The translations under genes and the position numbers were made by a program. A DNA stretch of 64,000 nt from NCBI GenBank assembly GCA_037783415.1, contig JAZGTN010000069.1:1984001-2048000 (forward strand), given 5' to 3'. Source of the stretch: Leptasterias polaris. Taxonomy: Eukaryota; Echinodermata; Asteroidea; Forcipulatida; Asteriidae. The notes below the pieces were generated by a model. That model was given only the letters and a program-made list of their open reading frames with translations. It did not search any database and was not told the origin of the DNA. How positions within the stretch are numbered: position 1 is the first letter of the stretch; every line of letters starts with the position of its first letter. This document shows positions 34,508 to 46,703 of the stretch, one piece after another.

Positions 34508-36639
34508 TGCTAATTGACGCATAATGCAATCAATACAAACCAGTACTCAATGTAAAATCTAGTATTAGCTTGCGCACCTACGCACAACCATTGAGTGTCG
34601 CATGCAATTTGACCCTTCGCAAAACAGAGCCTGGACATGACAGGAATTTTGAAAGATTTTCCTATATTTGCTTTTTCCCAAAAGGACATTCGCGAATGGT
34701 AAAAAAGAGTAGTCTTCAACGACCGTTTAAAACTTTACAGTGTCGTGGCCATGCGATAAAGAACATCAACTTCAGCTCGGCCCTGTATCACATGGCTTTT
34801 TTTCTTATCTTAATGTACCAATCCTGTACTTTGTCTTACAGAGAAAGCTCAAATCATTAACCTGTGTCTACTTATAGCATTTAAGCAATTTACCTTGTGT
34901 TATTTAAACACTCTTTTATAGAAACTTTCATTGTTGAAGGACCACCCAAATGTTTACAACTTTCCACAAAAAAGGTCCAATCCAAACCAGGAGTTCAAAG
35001 TCAGTTTTAAGAATTTCATTATACTGTATACACGGACCATATGGTAGCCTGTCAACTACCAGCATAACTGCTTTTAAAACCTGACCACATCTGGTTTTGT
35101 TCTAAGCCAAAAATATTTCCAATCTGCCCTGGTATTTTGTTCGAATTTGGTTCGCTATCACCTTCCAATACCCAAAGGGAACAACAAGTTATGTGTACAA
35201 AAGTTACATCCAAGTTTTTGTAACAATACTCTGGTGTTTTTCCAATAAGTCTGTGTAACTGCTTTCGGCAAAAATGAAAGCTTTCTGTTGTAAATGTATG
35301 CTTTCACTACTGTATGTAATGTACATGTACGTATACATGAACTTTGCATTTGGAAAACTAAAGTGTTGTTTCTTATTAAAACTCTGATGCAGAATTTCAA
35401 AAAAATAACACATTATGAAGAGAGGCAGCTACATGTAAATGAGATGTAGTTGTTCAGGCATGAAAACACCACTGGTTATTTGAGAAATAATCAAGTTAAC
35501 AGAATATTCAAAATAAAATAAAAAAACATAAATTTAATGATTGCTGGAGCTCAACTTAACAATATCTGCAGTGTGTTTTTAGACATGTACAATGTATGTG
35601 TCCACACAGTGTACAAGTTCACCACGTTATACGAAATATGTTAAGTAAGTGTATGAAAATAAAATCTTTAAAAAACATCAATGTTAAACCCATTACGCAT
35701 CTCTGGCCGTCCTTGTAAAAATTGCACAAAACTGAAACCCATTAATTTGTATGCCACGACCATTAACAAAACATCCCAGCCATTGGGATAAGTCCATGTT
35801 TCACAACAGTCCTCCCTCAGCTGTATGTCTCCATCATAGTACTGAACTGCCTTCCATTTAGCCAACCTCCCTCAAAACATCACAGTGTTATTCTTGCACT
35901 CATCTGATATCGATTTCCCTGAGTACAAGGACACCACTCAGCCTGGCTTGGCTTTCCCCTGGTGAGACGTTGTCTAAACTACAAATCCAAAGTCAACCCC
36001 ATCCTTTTCCTACTTGTCAATTTCATCTTGACTTTTCTCGTTTTAAAGAGGCATCTTCCCTCAACTGCTCCTCCCTGCTGACCCGAGAAAGATCAGTTTT
36101 TATACAATTTTCTTTTAAGCAGACACATGGCAGAAGGCACACACTATTTCAATGATCATAATATTTCTTATACCTTTGCCACTAACTTTTCACAGGATAT
36201 TGCTCAACATACAATGAGGGACCTACGTTTCTTTACTCTGCAGCTTTTGCTTTGCAACAATTAGTTTGTGACTAAATTGTTTGGTGCACTTATTTGTAAT
36301 TTTGTGTGTGTTATGCTGCCTTTTTATCAAACAATTTTTAAGTACTTGCAGTGCAAGGAAAAATTGACTCATAATCCTTTGAGTTATAGAATCCAAGGAA
36401 ATAGTATCCTCAACACAAGTTGACAAGAGAAGTAGATAAAAGAGCAGGATGTTTTTATACATGGAGAAAATAACAGTTACGATTTTCATGACATGACATG
36501 ACATAAAAACATCGGAATTCAGATAAAGTCTGATACATGTTCTTCCCATACCTGCGACTGTTACCCTGCTCTTTAACAGTGTCTTAGCCAGGAATTTAGA
36601 AAGTGGGAGTGCAAACTGAAAAAGGAGTGCAACTTAAAA

Positions 36640-36860
36640 ATAAAAAAATTGTGTGCGAAGCACACAACACGAGCGCGCAGCGCGAAGTCTGTCTCGGCCT
36701 GGGCCCAGGGCCCGCCTAAGGGCACTGGAAGCTCTGGCTACTGTAGATGCTCTCTGGTGGTTTCTGATGCATTTCTGGCACCTATTTCTCCGGTACAAGT
36801 GAACTATTTTGATTTGATTTTTTGCTTTTTTGAACTGAAAAAGAGGCTTTACACGGCTCG
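36640..36860. repeat. Unclassified segment rich in short palindromes
   Basis: Local inverted motifs TGTGTGCGAAGCACACA, GCGCGCAGCGC and GGGCCCAGGGCCC lie side by side in an otherwise AT-rich intron. Probably part of a dispersed repeat; no second copy is present here. Confidence 0.45.
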
Positions 36861-37129
36861 CTAGCTAACACGCTGCTCTTTAAGAATCTCAGAGCATAAA
36901 ATATGAATTATTTCAAGTCAGTGGGAGAATTGAAATAAAAATCAAACAAAGCCTTTTCATACAGATACACTACATATAGCTGTTTTAAAACTGAAACAAT
37001 GTCGTTTTGCTCTAAATCTACCATGTGTGCACACAAAACCCATAACACAATGGTATCACATTTTTGCGATGAGCCTCTCGCGCATGCAATATGTGAGTTT
37101 TTAATGTAGCCCTACATGTACATGTTATT

Positions 37130-37320
37130 AGGGTCTTGTCACACGAGGCAACTTTTGCAGGCAACCAACTACAGTGCATGCTACAGGACCACTTTGGTAG
37201 CAAAAGAGTCATTTTTCAAACTATGTCTTACGATCTCCAAGTTAAATTTCTGAACAATCAGATGTCAATGCCTTTTCTTCTTGGAGATTGCCTGTAAATT
37301 GTCTCATGTGACATAGCCCT
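37130..37320. mobile_element. MITE N with AGGG-TGTCACA ends, 191 bp
   Basis: Left end AGGGTCTTGTCACACGAGGC. Right end, reversed, AGGGCTATGTCACATGAGAC. Both continue to CAGGCAA. Target duplication unclear. Non-coding. Confidence 0.8.
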
Positions 37321-38409
37321 TTAAAGATGTACAATGTATAAAGTATGTACATGTACATTGTACAACATCCCAACAAAATGAATGGGTCGTTTTTTCACAG
37401 GGGATGCACAAAAACATTGTGGTAAATTCTTGCTAACAGTCTCCCAAAGTTTCCAAGAGTTGAACTTTATTTTTATAGCCCCTTTTACCCTGACATTTAA
37501 GAGCCACTCAAGCACGTGGGAATACAAGGAGTAATCACTATTGGACTTCACCAGAACTCTGACTTCGATTACACAGTCCAAACAAAACAGGAAGACTCTC
37601 ACCCTTTCCTGAATGTTGTTCTTTTACTTTTGCTGATGTTTAATGGATGGGTGGCAATATTTATTTATTTATTTTTAGGTCCCACTGAAAATGTCATGAA
37701 CTTCTGGTGCCTTGCTCATGAGACATTTCAAGACAAACAGAATTCTGAAAGTACTGGGGTCTCAAGTCCTACTCCCTTATTACGCAGGCACTCACATTAC
37801 TGCTCCTCACCCTCTTGCCCAGGGGGAAAATACAGCCATGGGATAGAATCTCTAACTTAAAGACAATGTTCTCTTAAAGTTTCTAATGGAACATTTCTAG
37901 GAGTATCAAACTGGGACCAATGGCATAATTCTTATACATACTTCACAGAAACAACAGAGTGTATAATAGAATGTGCAAGTCTTGCGTGTATTCAAACTTC
38001 CGGGACCAAGTGACCACCATATTGAGTAATTACGTGTGTGCAATTCAGTTTCTTCAAAAACAAGCATTTACCTCTTGTTTCCGGTAAAACAAATAAGAAC
38101 TTGTACAACTGACATTCATGTTATCATTAAACTAATGTAATGGTTGCACAAACTCAGGCGTGATTGGCAAATGTAAGCATCCTCGTCCCAAGTTTTAATT
38201 TTGTTTCAATGCTCATTTTAACAAATTTACAAGACCTACATATGTATGTATGATTTTCTTAAATTCAGCTCTGGCCTACACATGTACACTGCCTTTAGTA
38301 CAAGTTTGCACCCAAGAACCCATTTTCTTGGGCCTAAACATGCAGTTTCTTTCTGTAAATGTTGACAAATTATACGATGCTCGCCCAAAATTATAAAAAA
38401 GGATAGTGT

Positions 38410-38582
38410 CATCTTTAAAGTGTACCTGATTGTACTTATAAATTGAAAAAAACAAAAACAAATAAACAGCAAGTTGGTGAATAATACTTTTTTTTTCATC
38501 TTTAAAGTGTACCTGATTGTACTTATAAATTGAAAAAAACAAAAACAAATAAACAGCAAGTTGGTGAATAATACTTTTTTTT
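38410..38582. repeat. 87-bp direct tandem duplication
   Basis: 38410-38496 (begins CATCTTTAAAGTGTACCTGA) is repeated from 38497 with no change that I can see up to the terminal T run. Because 87 is divisible by three it makes a repeated peptide in two minus-strand ORFs, which I regard as spurious. Confidence 0.95.
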
Positions 38583-40599
38583 AATATTCAGAGGTAATAA
38601 TAAATTCAGAGATCATATTTATTCTTGGACAATTTTACATCAATTTTGTTTCTTATTTGCTCTCCCGGTGTACTGCCTGTGAATTACAAAGTATACTCAA
38701 GCACTTGTGTTGTTTTAAGGTATTGGAAAAACTGCGGGAGGGGAAAATGGGCAGATGAACTGGCAATATGGTAATATGGATCTTCAGCTATCAACATCCG
38801 AATCGCAGGAAGTCTAACAATAACAAGGTAATGTTTACCATAAAAATACAGTTCCTAACCAGTGTAATTAACATGCAGTACAGGGTGCAAGGGAGGAGAA
38901 AAAACACATAAAGCCTTCGTGTTACACATTGAGACGACTTGGAGAATGTGGTTAGAAATTTCAGTAAAATATCCACTAGACCACGAGACTTGTACAATTG
39001 TACTGTAGCCTCAAACCACTCCCTGAAATACAAACACTCAGTGACCAGAATATTTTCTTTTTGGGGGATCCATTCTACAATATCAATTGAGTATTGACCT
39101 TTTGGGAGGAGCTTTGGATTTCAAATAACAACCATCAAATCTCAAGATAATTATTAGTCAAACTTTTCAAGTGCAATGTGGTTGGGAATTGCACTGGGCA
39201 GCTGTAGTTAGTTTACAATGTATTGCTCTTGCATACTCAAATCACAGTGTGAGCCAGCTTGGTGCGGTCAATGGTATTGTAAAGAATACCATACGAGTAA
39301 CTCTACTTTGAAAAATCGCATTCATCAATTGGTACACTTCTGAGCCTGTCTGTAGCATTGTCAGGCAATGAAGGTGGGGCACCATTCTCAGGGAATATGC
39401 AAAATTGTAGCAATTAGTATAATTAGGCGTGTAGTCGCTAAACATGGTCACCAGCACCCTCTTATTCCACATTCATCCAGGCGGGTGACCGTGTTAAAAC
39501 ATTATTTACCAATAATATAAAAAATCATGTACCTGCATTTTTTAAATGTGCGTACTACAGATGTAAGTAGCCTTAAGCGCTCAAAAGTTTTAAACAAATG
39601 CGAGGTAAAGCAGTCACTTTCAGGCGCCACTGTTTTGTTTATCAGTGTCTCCCTTCCAGGTGTTTTTGATGAAAGGGATTGGCGCACTGGCCATGGGAAC
39701 GAAGCTGACAATTTATTCATCTGATACAGTCATTTTTCCCACTTTGCAAATGCAAGGCCAACTCTCAAAATGAAGTTGTGTGACTTTATGCTAATATTAT
39801 GGATGTTCAATTAAGCTTGTCACATTTCATTTTGTACATATTCGGTAATTGCGCAATTTGCAAATGAAAAGCCTGCATTTATGAGAAAGTGGAGACCTTG
39901 AATTTTAACTTACTTAACTCACTTAGCCGCGGGTTGGAGACAGTCACAGTTCCTGCGCTTGCTGTCTCGAGTGCTGTGTAAACTATTAGAATTTGAGTAT
40001 CTACTTCAAAGGCCTATATAAAGGCCGTCTCTGTTCCAGAGTGGAATAAATAAATGCAATTTGCAGCAGTTATAGACAATTCAATGTACTTCACAAATCA
40101 CTATATTTGTTGGGCCCCCTCCACTTAAAATAAAATAAACAATGAAAGAAATGAAGAGTTAATTCATCACTCCAGTAGCTGACACAAATACATTTAAGTC
40201 ATATTTGAAAACTGCTCTAGCAAAACCAGAAACTTCTTCTCAGCTTTTTACCATTAATATAATATTTATACAGTCATCCAAGGGATCAGATAAAGATTTT
40301 CATATTTCATAGAGATTTTCATTTTCAGAATCTGATTGGAAAGGGCAAGTTCTGAAACATTGTTGAGAACATTGATAATTTTCATGAAAGATACAAAAAT
40401 TAAATTTGTGAAACTTGGGTCAAAAAATAGGATTTAGCCAGAGCGAGTCATAAACTTTTCTAATGTATCAATGTATACTGTACATATACATGTAGTGCAA
40501 ATCCAACCCATTCGAACAATCCAAACTAAATGAAGTACATGTAGAGTTGACATTAGCTGACTCTTAGTTTAGCAAGTGTCAAGTTAAATACAGAAAATA

Positions 40600-40758
40600 C
40601 TGCTTTAAACATTTTCTGCTTAGCAAAAATAAGCAGGATTCCAGTCACAGATTGTACATGTGACATGGTAGTTTGGCTGGTAACCTTATTCTGGTAAGCA
40701 TAATTTGGCTGTGCTTACCTACTTTTTGTGCTTAAGAAGCTCTATGAAATTGGACCCA
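40600..40758. mobile_element. Family C element, right part
   Basis: TTCTGCTTAGCAAAAATAAG, CAGGATTCCAGTCACAGATT, GTACATGTGACATGG, then CTTTTTGTGCTTAAGAAGCT and CTATGAAATTGGACCCA. The order matches 41112-41274. The next C element starts immediately at 40759. Confidence 0.8.
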
Positions 40759-41274
40759 GGGCCAAATTTCATAGAGCTGCTTAAAGGCACTGGATACGTT
40801 TGGTAATAACTCAAAATATATATTAGCATAAAAACTTACTTGGTAACGAGCAACGGAGAGCTGTTGATAGTATAACAAATTTCTCACTAAAATATTTGAA
40901 TCTGAAAAAGACTTCAGGCCTGAAGCCTTTTTCAGGTATCTGAAAGCACACAAATTTGTGCAACAAGGGTGTTTTTTCTTTCATTATTTTCTTTCAACTT
41001 CGATGACCAATTGAGCCCAAATTTTCACAGGTTTGTTACTTTATGCATACGTTGGGATACACCAAGTGAGAATACTGTTCTTTGACAATTACCAAACGTG
41101 TCCAGTGCCTTTTAAGCAGGAAATTTTGTTTAGCAAAAATGAGTAGGATACCAGCCACAAATGGTACATGTGACATGGTGTTTCTGCTGGTAACCTTATT
41201 TTGGTAAGCATAATTGTTTTGTGCCTACATGTAGCTACTTTTTGTGCTAAAGAAGCTCTATGAAATTCATCCCA
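40759..41274. mobile_element. Family C element interrupted by a family B MITE
   Basis: Left end GGGCCAAATTTCATAGAGCT then GC-TTAA. The right part resumes at TTAAGCAGGAAATTTTG (41112) and runs to AGAAGCTCTATGAAATTC. The outer ends are inverted (TTTCATAGAGC against GCTCTATGAAA). Removing 40785-41115 restores CTGCTTAAGCAGG, matching the other C copies. Confidence 0.88.
40785..41111. mobile_element. Family B MITE nested in family C, TTAA target duplication
   Basis: Begins AGGCACTGGATACGTTTGGT, ends ACCAAACGTGTCCAGTGCCTT, with TTAA on both sides (40781-40784 and 41112-41115). The body shares long blocks with 58444-58818 in opposite orientation: GGTAACGAGCAACGGAGAGC, CAAGGGTGTTTTTTCTTTC and TTCACAGGTTTGTTA. 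Non-autonomous. The TTAA preference and short ends suggest a piggyBac-type source, but TA targeting cannot be excluded. Confidence 0.88.
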
Positions 41275-41280
41275 GAGCCT

Positions 41281-41475
41281 CACCTAGCATTGGGTTTTCA
41301 CTCCCTACCTGACTGCATGGTAATGTTTCGTCATTCAGGCTTTTCCTCTAAATTTAAAACTGAAATTTGTTCACCGTCTTCTCTTCACAGGTGGATTCAG
41401 GCTGACTGATCACAGCACTAGTCGCTTTTGAGGGCCTCTTGGTTTCATTACCAGAAAGATTATAATAATGACCAC
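41281..41475 (+). mobile_element. Family G SINE-like 3' part
   Basis: GGGTTTTCACTCCCTACCTG, CTTCTCTTCACAGGTGGATT, AGTCGCTTTTGAGGGCCTCT and TCATTACCAGAAAGATTATA follow the order of 1245-1508. The tRNA-like head is missing. Confidence 0.7.
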
Positions 41476-41538
41476 ACTGCATGCATATATTGCTCATGGC
41501 TACAAATACATGTAAGAGTCCCTTACTGTCTTCTATAA

Positions 41539-41835
41539 AGGGAAGGTACAGGTTTGGTAATCGCTCTTAAAATTAATGGCAATAAAAACATATATGTACA
41601 GCAGCTTTTGAAAGTATAAAGCACTTCAAAGTAGTGTGGTTTTGTAAAAAGATAACAGTTTTTACGCCCCCAAATGTAAATCTGAGAAACATTACTGTCA
41701 GATACGTTTCTCATGTTGTGTTTTTCCTATTTGGGATTATTCTATTATTCTTCCTGCGTGGACATATTGGCTCAAGATTTTCGGCAATATCTCAAAAATG
41801 CGACCACCTTTTGAAATGAAATTTTTACAGGTTAG
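41539..41835. mobile_element. Family A MITE, right end lost
   Basis: Begins AGGGAAGGTACAGGTTTGGT after ATAA, then AAAATTAATGGCAATAAAAA, ATCTGAGAAACATTACTGTC, CAATATCTCAAAAATGCGAC and CACCTTTTGAAATGAA. The right TTAA end is not recognisable. Confidence 0.75.
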
Positions 41836-42842
41836 TTTTATTGTTTATGGTCCACTGAGAAAGTAGGCTTAGTACATTGTAGTTCAAAAATAGAGAAACG
41901 CAAAAAGGAAATTGGTCCTACTGACTGATCACTCATAAATCTAGTTTAGGGAAAACCCTGTGTACATTAGCACAAGCAGAATTTATCTCAGGTCATGTTT
42001 TCTCATATTATTTGTGTAATACTGATTTGAAAGATGTAGTTTTTGTATCATAAGTTTCATTTTCAGATACTTATTTCTACCCTCTGGTGCATAGACCTGA
42101 AAACCTTTCCTAAAAAAGAATTTCCAGTGCAATTACAAGCCAGCACTGGCGGTGAACTACATACAGTATGATTTCTTTTCCCTTTCCCTTTGAACGAAAA
42201 TGAAAATGTGTGTATCTCACCCTAAGGAAATCTTAAATGGTACGGCCCAATCCACATGATCTGATATCATCAGAAAAATCTGGGGGGCTTTGCACTTTTT
42301 GCGGTTGACCCACTGATGAAGCTAATTTAGGATTAATTTCACAAAGGAGAACAGGTCAAATTGGACTTTCTTTTGGGCGGCTAATAAAACATCAGGAAAA
42401 AGCAGACATCCCCTAAGGAGATACCAGGCGAAGAAGAAAAAATTGTGAGAGAGCAGGAGAGTGACGAGGAAACAGAAAAACCTTTTCCCTTATGGGTTCT
42501 GGATTTGAATTGCCTTGGAGTTAAATGATGGATTGGTAAGTGGATTCTAGAGAAACAAGCAGGTCAAGTATAGAATTGGATTTCTGTTTCATCCACAGTT
42601 TTTTTCTTTCTTTTGGCACAATTGCTGAAAAACCAATAGAGATTTGATTATGTGCCAATATAATGGTTTATCTATCTATCGCCTGCGTTAACATTATGTG
42701 AGGGTTTTTAACAAGAAAAAAGAAAAAATTGCACTCACTCAATGCTTTTTACCAACTTAACAGGTGTGCACAAAACATATTCAGTCTAAAATATTTTGTA
42801 AAATGCAAACTTGCTGAATGAAATTGCTCCCTGAAAGGTACA

Positions 42843-42893
42843 ATATGCGCTATATAAGAACTAGTTATTATTATTATTATTATTTAATATTAT
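42843..42893 (+). repeat. SINE-type tail with TTA microsatellite
   Basis: ATGCGCTATATAAGAACTAG followed by a run of TTA units. Same tail type as 31236-31292. Confidence 0.7.
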
Positions 42894-43847
42894 AACTACA
42901 ATGCATTCCAGAAGGGGGGAAAACGTGATTTGAGCAAACACATGTAACTTACATGTACATGTACAGTGGTTTGTTTTTCTGAATACGATCAGGAGGTGAA
43001 ATGTCTTAAGATTATTGTAATGGGTCCAAAAAGTATGCGGTTTTCTTATTTCGTTTTTTTATACACAACCACACAAGTGCATCGCTACTATTTAATACAA
43101 ATTCAAAATATGAAGTCGAATAGTGTTTTGTTTTTCTGATTACGCTTAAGATAGACCTCTACGAATGTACGTCCAATGTTTGTTTAGCCTTCATTCAAGA
43201 GAACACTCCATCAGCTCACCGGTACTCTGACTGACGGCGCATCAACGCTTTAATTCCACTTCATGCATCAAGGTCGTGTCATTGAAGCGATTTTAAGAGG
43301 ACTTTACTTTCGCCGAGTGCAGGAGGCTATGCATCATGTGACCACATAGTAGTGCCCTCGCTGACTTGTTTGATTGCTGACTCAGCCGACAACGGAAATT
43401 AACAAGATAATGTTTGCATTTGACGAATTTATTTGAGCCTTGCTCAATGGTCTAAGCCTTTCTGATTTCTGATAGAACCAGTGATCATGTTGGCTTACAT
43501 ATAAGTCCTATAGATACGCTTGACTTGTTCAGAGCTCCTTTTATAATCTTTGCAATGCATTTAAAATAGTAATGGTTGGTGCGCGTTAATATTCTTTTAT
43601 TTGACGAGGAAGAAATTTTGCAACCTTCATAGAATGTGTCACAGATTTGTATACCACGGGGCTCTAGCTAGCCTCTCTGTCTATGGACAAATAAGCTCAT
43701 TACAGTCCTATTAATTCAGTTAAACTAATGTCATGATTAACAACACTGTATACATTCATCATGCTTTATCAGCATTAGTTCAGGAAATTCCCAAGACTTT
43801 TTCCAACAAAATAAGTTGCCAAGAAATAAACAAACTTATTTCTATAA

Positions 43848-44417
43848 GGCCAAGTAAAATAAATAACATGTTGCTCATCCGGACTTTTTAAAAAGTTGGT
43901 GAGGGAGGTCCTTGTTATTTGTTATTTTCAAAATTTGTGTTATTTTTTTCAAGATGGCCACCATGTCTAAGATGGCCGCCATATGATATTTGAAGATGTT
44001 TTTATGGTTTTATGAGCATGTTCTGTATGTCCTCAAATTCTGTTTAAAGTCGCCATGTGTGTTTCTGTGTCCATTTTGATAGATATTGTTATTCTTTCCA
44101 AGAGTTCTTCTTGCTTTTGCTCAAAAATTATTCTGTGTGTGTGGCATCATGTCCTGGTGCAAAGATCTCGTTCAAAAAAGAACTGTGGCATGCAAACGTC
44201 AAGGGCAAAACGTTTCAAAGAAATGATTGCGTTGTGGAAATAGCATTTTTTGAAGACCTACCTGCAAGAAAGATGATGAAATTGCTCCAAAAAAATTAAG
44301 GATACATTTGAAATAGATTTTTTATTTTTTTTAAATAACAAATAACAAAAAATTCGGTGCGGCCTCCAAAATCGGAGCGGGCGGGGACGAGCAACATGTT
44401 ATTTATTTTACTTGGCC
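43848..44417. mobile_element. PIF/Harbinger-like MITE, TAA target duplication
   Basis: Terminal inverted repeats of about 29 bp are identical at both ends: GGCCAAGTAAAATAAATAAC then ATGTTGCTC. TAA flanks both sides (43845-43847, 44418-44420), as expected for PIF/Harbinger. Subterminal TTGTTATTTGTTATTT is also inverted. Length 570 bp. It carries an 80-codon ORF (44057-44299, +) without a recognised transposase motif. Confidence 0.9.
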
Positions 44418-45319
44418 TAATCAAAAGGAATTATAGCTTGTGGGAGAGTGAATGAGTAAACATGGTGAAGGGAGGAAATGGTCTTTAGGTGTAAATTTGA
44501 CTATAAAGTAACAATCTTCAATTTTACTTTGAAAGAAATGGCAGCAAAAACAACTTTACAGCAAAGTAAATGTTTGTGTTGAAGTGTTGAATATTTTATA
44601 CAGAGTGAGAAAGCATATAATTACATTTCAACAAATTGCTTTGCCTAACTTTAAAACTATCTTCAATTTGCCACTTTCCACTTTCAAAGTGCTTCAAAAT
44701 GAGATTTGCAGAGTCCTCTCCAAAATCCTGTATCAATATAATTTACTTGAGACAGGGTCCCCCTGAAGTTTCTCCAGGCGAAATTCCCTCCAGAGAAGCA
44801 GTCAATTTAGAAGTCATTACCCTGCGCATCTCTGATTAGGCTAATAACGGCCCTCAAAGGGAAGGTCATTAACTTATAACGGCCCTCACAGGAGAGGGCA
44901 TTAGCCTCCCAGCCCCACTCAATCAAAAACAACCTCATAGTGCCTCTTGAGGGAGTGCAGCGCACTTTCGCCTCATAGACACCTCCTTCTCTTTTGTGTA
45001 CTCCTCTGTACCCAATGAGACATGTGTTATACTTATAAGCTCCCAAGTTGGCTCAAAGAACTGTACATTTGATGATGATGGGCCACTTTTACAATACATT
45101 GTGTATTTCTGTTAGGACTTAACCATGTGAAAAACTATACTGTATTTGAAGCACTTTGCATGTATATACTGTACATGTACATTCATCTTAAGTTGAGTTG
45201 TCAATATTGCCATAGTGATTTGTATTGTGACATCACACTTTACTTCGCAATAAAGATTGATACACATCTTAAGATAAATTTGAGCTCTTTGTGAAATGGA
45301 GCCCTGGTCATGTCGTTCG

Positions 45320-45496
45320 ATTGTTTTAATATAAATGTAAATATATACAATAAAACTAACCTGTGAAAATTTCACTTCAAAAAGAGGTTGTGTTTTTGAG
45401 ATATCGCTGAAAAAAACGCAGCGAATATGTCCACACAGGAAGAATATTCCCTACACAAATTTTCGAAGTCATTACCAAATGTATACCTTCCATTTA
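45320..45496. mobile_element. Family A MITE, internally deleted, reverse orientation
   Basis: CGATTGTTTTAATATAAATG, CCTGTGAAAATTTCACTTC, TTTTTGAGATATCGCTG, TCCACACAGGAAGAATATTC, then the end TTACCAAATGTATACCTTCC. The central GAGAAACG palindrome seen in other copies is missing. Confidence 0.75.
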
Positions 45497-45654
45497 ATGC
45501 CTCTTATAATGTTCCAGTGGAAAGTAATAACTTTCCTTATAGACCGCTGATAGAGATCTGCCCTTTACTTTAAAAAAAGCCCCATCCTTACACAACAAGA
45601 CTGACATATCAGACCTGCACCAATGTGCTTTGTTTTGTTAATTGCAAATCTTCT

Positions 45655-45795
45655 TAAACCAGGACTGGAGTTACACAGTTGCCCCTGGTCTTCGCCTTGG
45701 TGCCCCTTAAAAAGTTTCCCATACTTAAAACATTTCCAAGAGAAGTGCCTCTTTGCAAAATGAAAATAGCCTTGCCCTCTCATTACAGGCCTGAT
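45655..45795 (-). repeat. Family H dispersed repeat, copy
   Basis: AACCAGGACTGGAGTTACAC, CTTGGTGCCCCTTAAAAAG, AGAAGTGCCTCTTTGCAAAA and CTTGCCCTCTCATTACAGGC. It parallels 26228-26448 in reverse. Confidence 0.65.
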
Positions 45796-46309
45796 AAACA
45801 CCCTTCTTAATATACATGTACCATTAGTTTTTCTGCATGGTGGTTAGGACTAAACCTCAAACCTCTCCCTTCACCATAAATCATCAGCATTGTAAGTTGT
45901 ACCGATCTCTGACTGTTAATAGGGGCAGGTACATGCATTATTTTCAGGTGACAATCTAGTGTCGCAAAAATTTCATCCAATTACCAATGGTACAGAGAAC
46001 AATTTCAGCTTGCAATATCTGATAATAAACACTACATTTATATTCAGGTCAAATTTTCTATGGGGAAAATTGTGCACATACATGTACGTGTAGTTTGGGA
46101 TGGAGGTAATGAGTATACGGCTCCGTGGGTAAATTGTTATTGGCCTGCGACACACATTGACGGCTTTCACAGTGTCTCCAGTGATACTTTCATTGGTGAG
46201 TCACTGGCAAGAGTGACCTATCATCAATGTTTGATGATGATTCCTTAATTTTGTGTTAAAGCTATTATATGGAGCAAGCTGATGTCAAAAAAGGATTGAA
46301 GTACATACA

Positions 46310-46480
46310 TGTACTTCATAGAGGCATCAGAAGCAATTGCCTGTAGAGTACATGCCCCATAGCCAATGCCTCGGTGCCCTTTGGCTGTGCCAGTAGGAAT
46401 TTACATTGCCCTCATTAAGGTGCCTTTTACAAAGGAAAACCTTCCTTGCCCTAACAACGAACTAAATATTAGGCCAAAGA
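46310..46480 (-). repeat. Family H copy
   Basis: AGAAGCAATTGCCTGTAGAG, CCTCGGTGCCCTTTGGC, AGGAATTTACATTGCCCTC and AGGTGCCTTTTACAAAGG, in the order of 56064-56230. Confidence 0.6.
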
Positions 46481-46703
46481 CAGTAACAGGCTTGCGGATG
46501 GCTAGTGTTTTCATCCAGGGCAGCCTGAAAGTCATAGGGTAGGACTGGGAGCATTCTTATAAAAATCCATCTTAAAGTAATCACTTAAATTAAAGTTTAT
46601 TTGGACAATCTTCAACTGGTCGATGGGCAACCTGAGATTGAATTTGCCTTTGCCACAGGTTTCTGTTTGCAGGGATTTTGAGACGGCCACACATGTACAT
46701 GTA

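Noticed and set aside
37516..37860. 114-codon ORF on the plus strand
   Set aside because: No motif; crosses unrelated low-complexity segments.
38236..38559. ORFs with a duplicated FFSIYKYNQVHFKD peptide
   Set aside because: The repeat is explained by the 87-bp tandem DNA duplication, not by a repeated protein domain.
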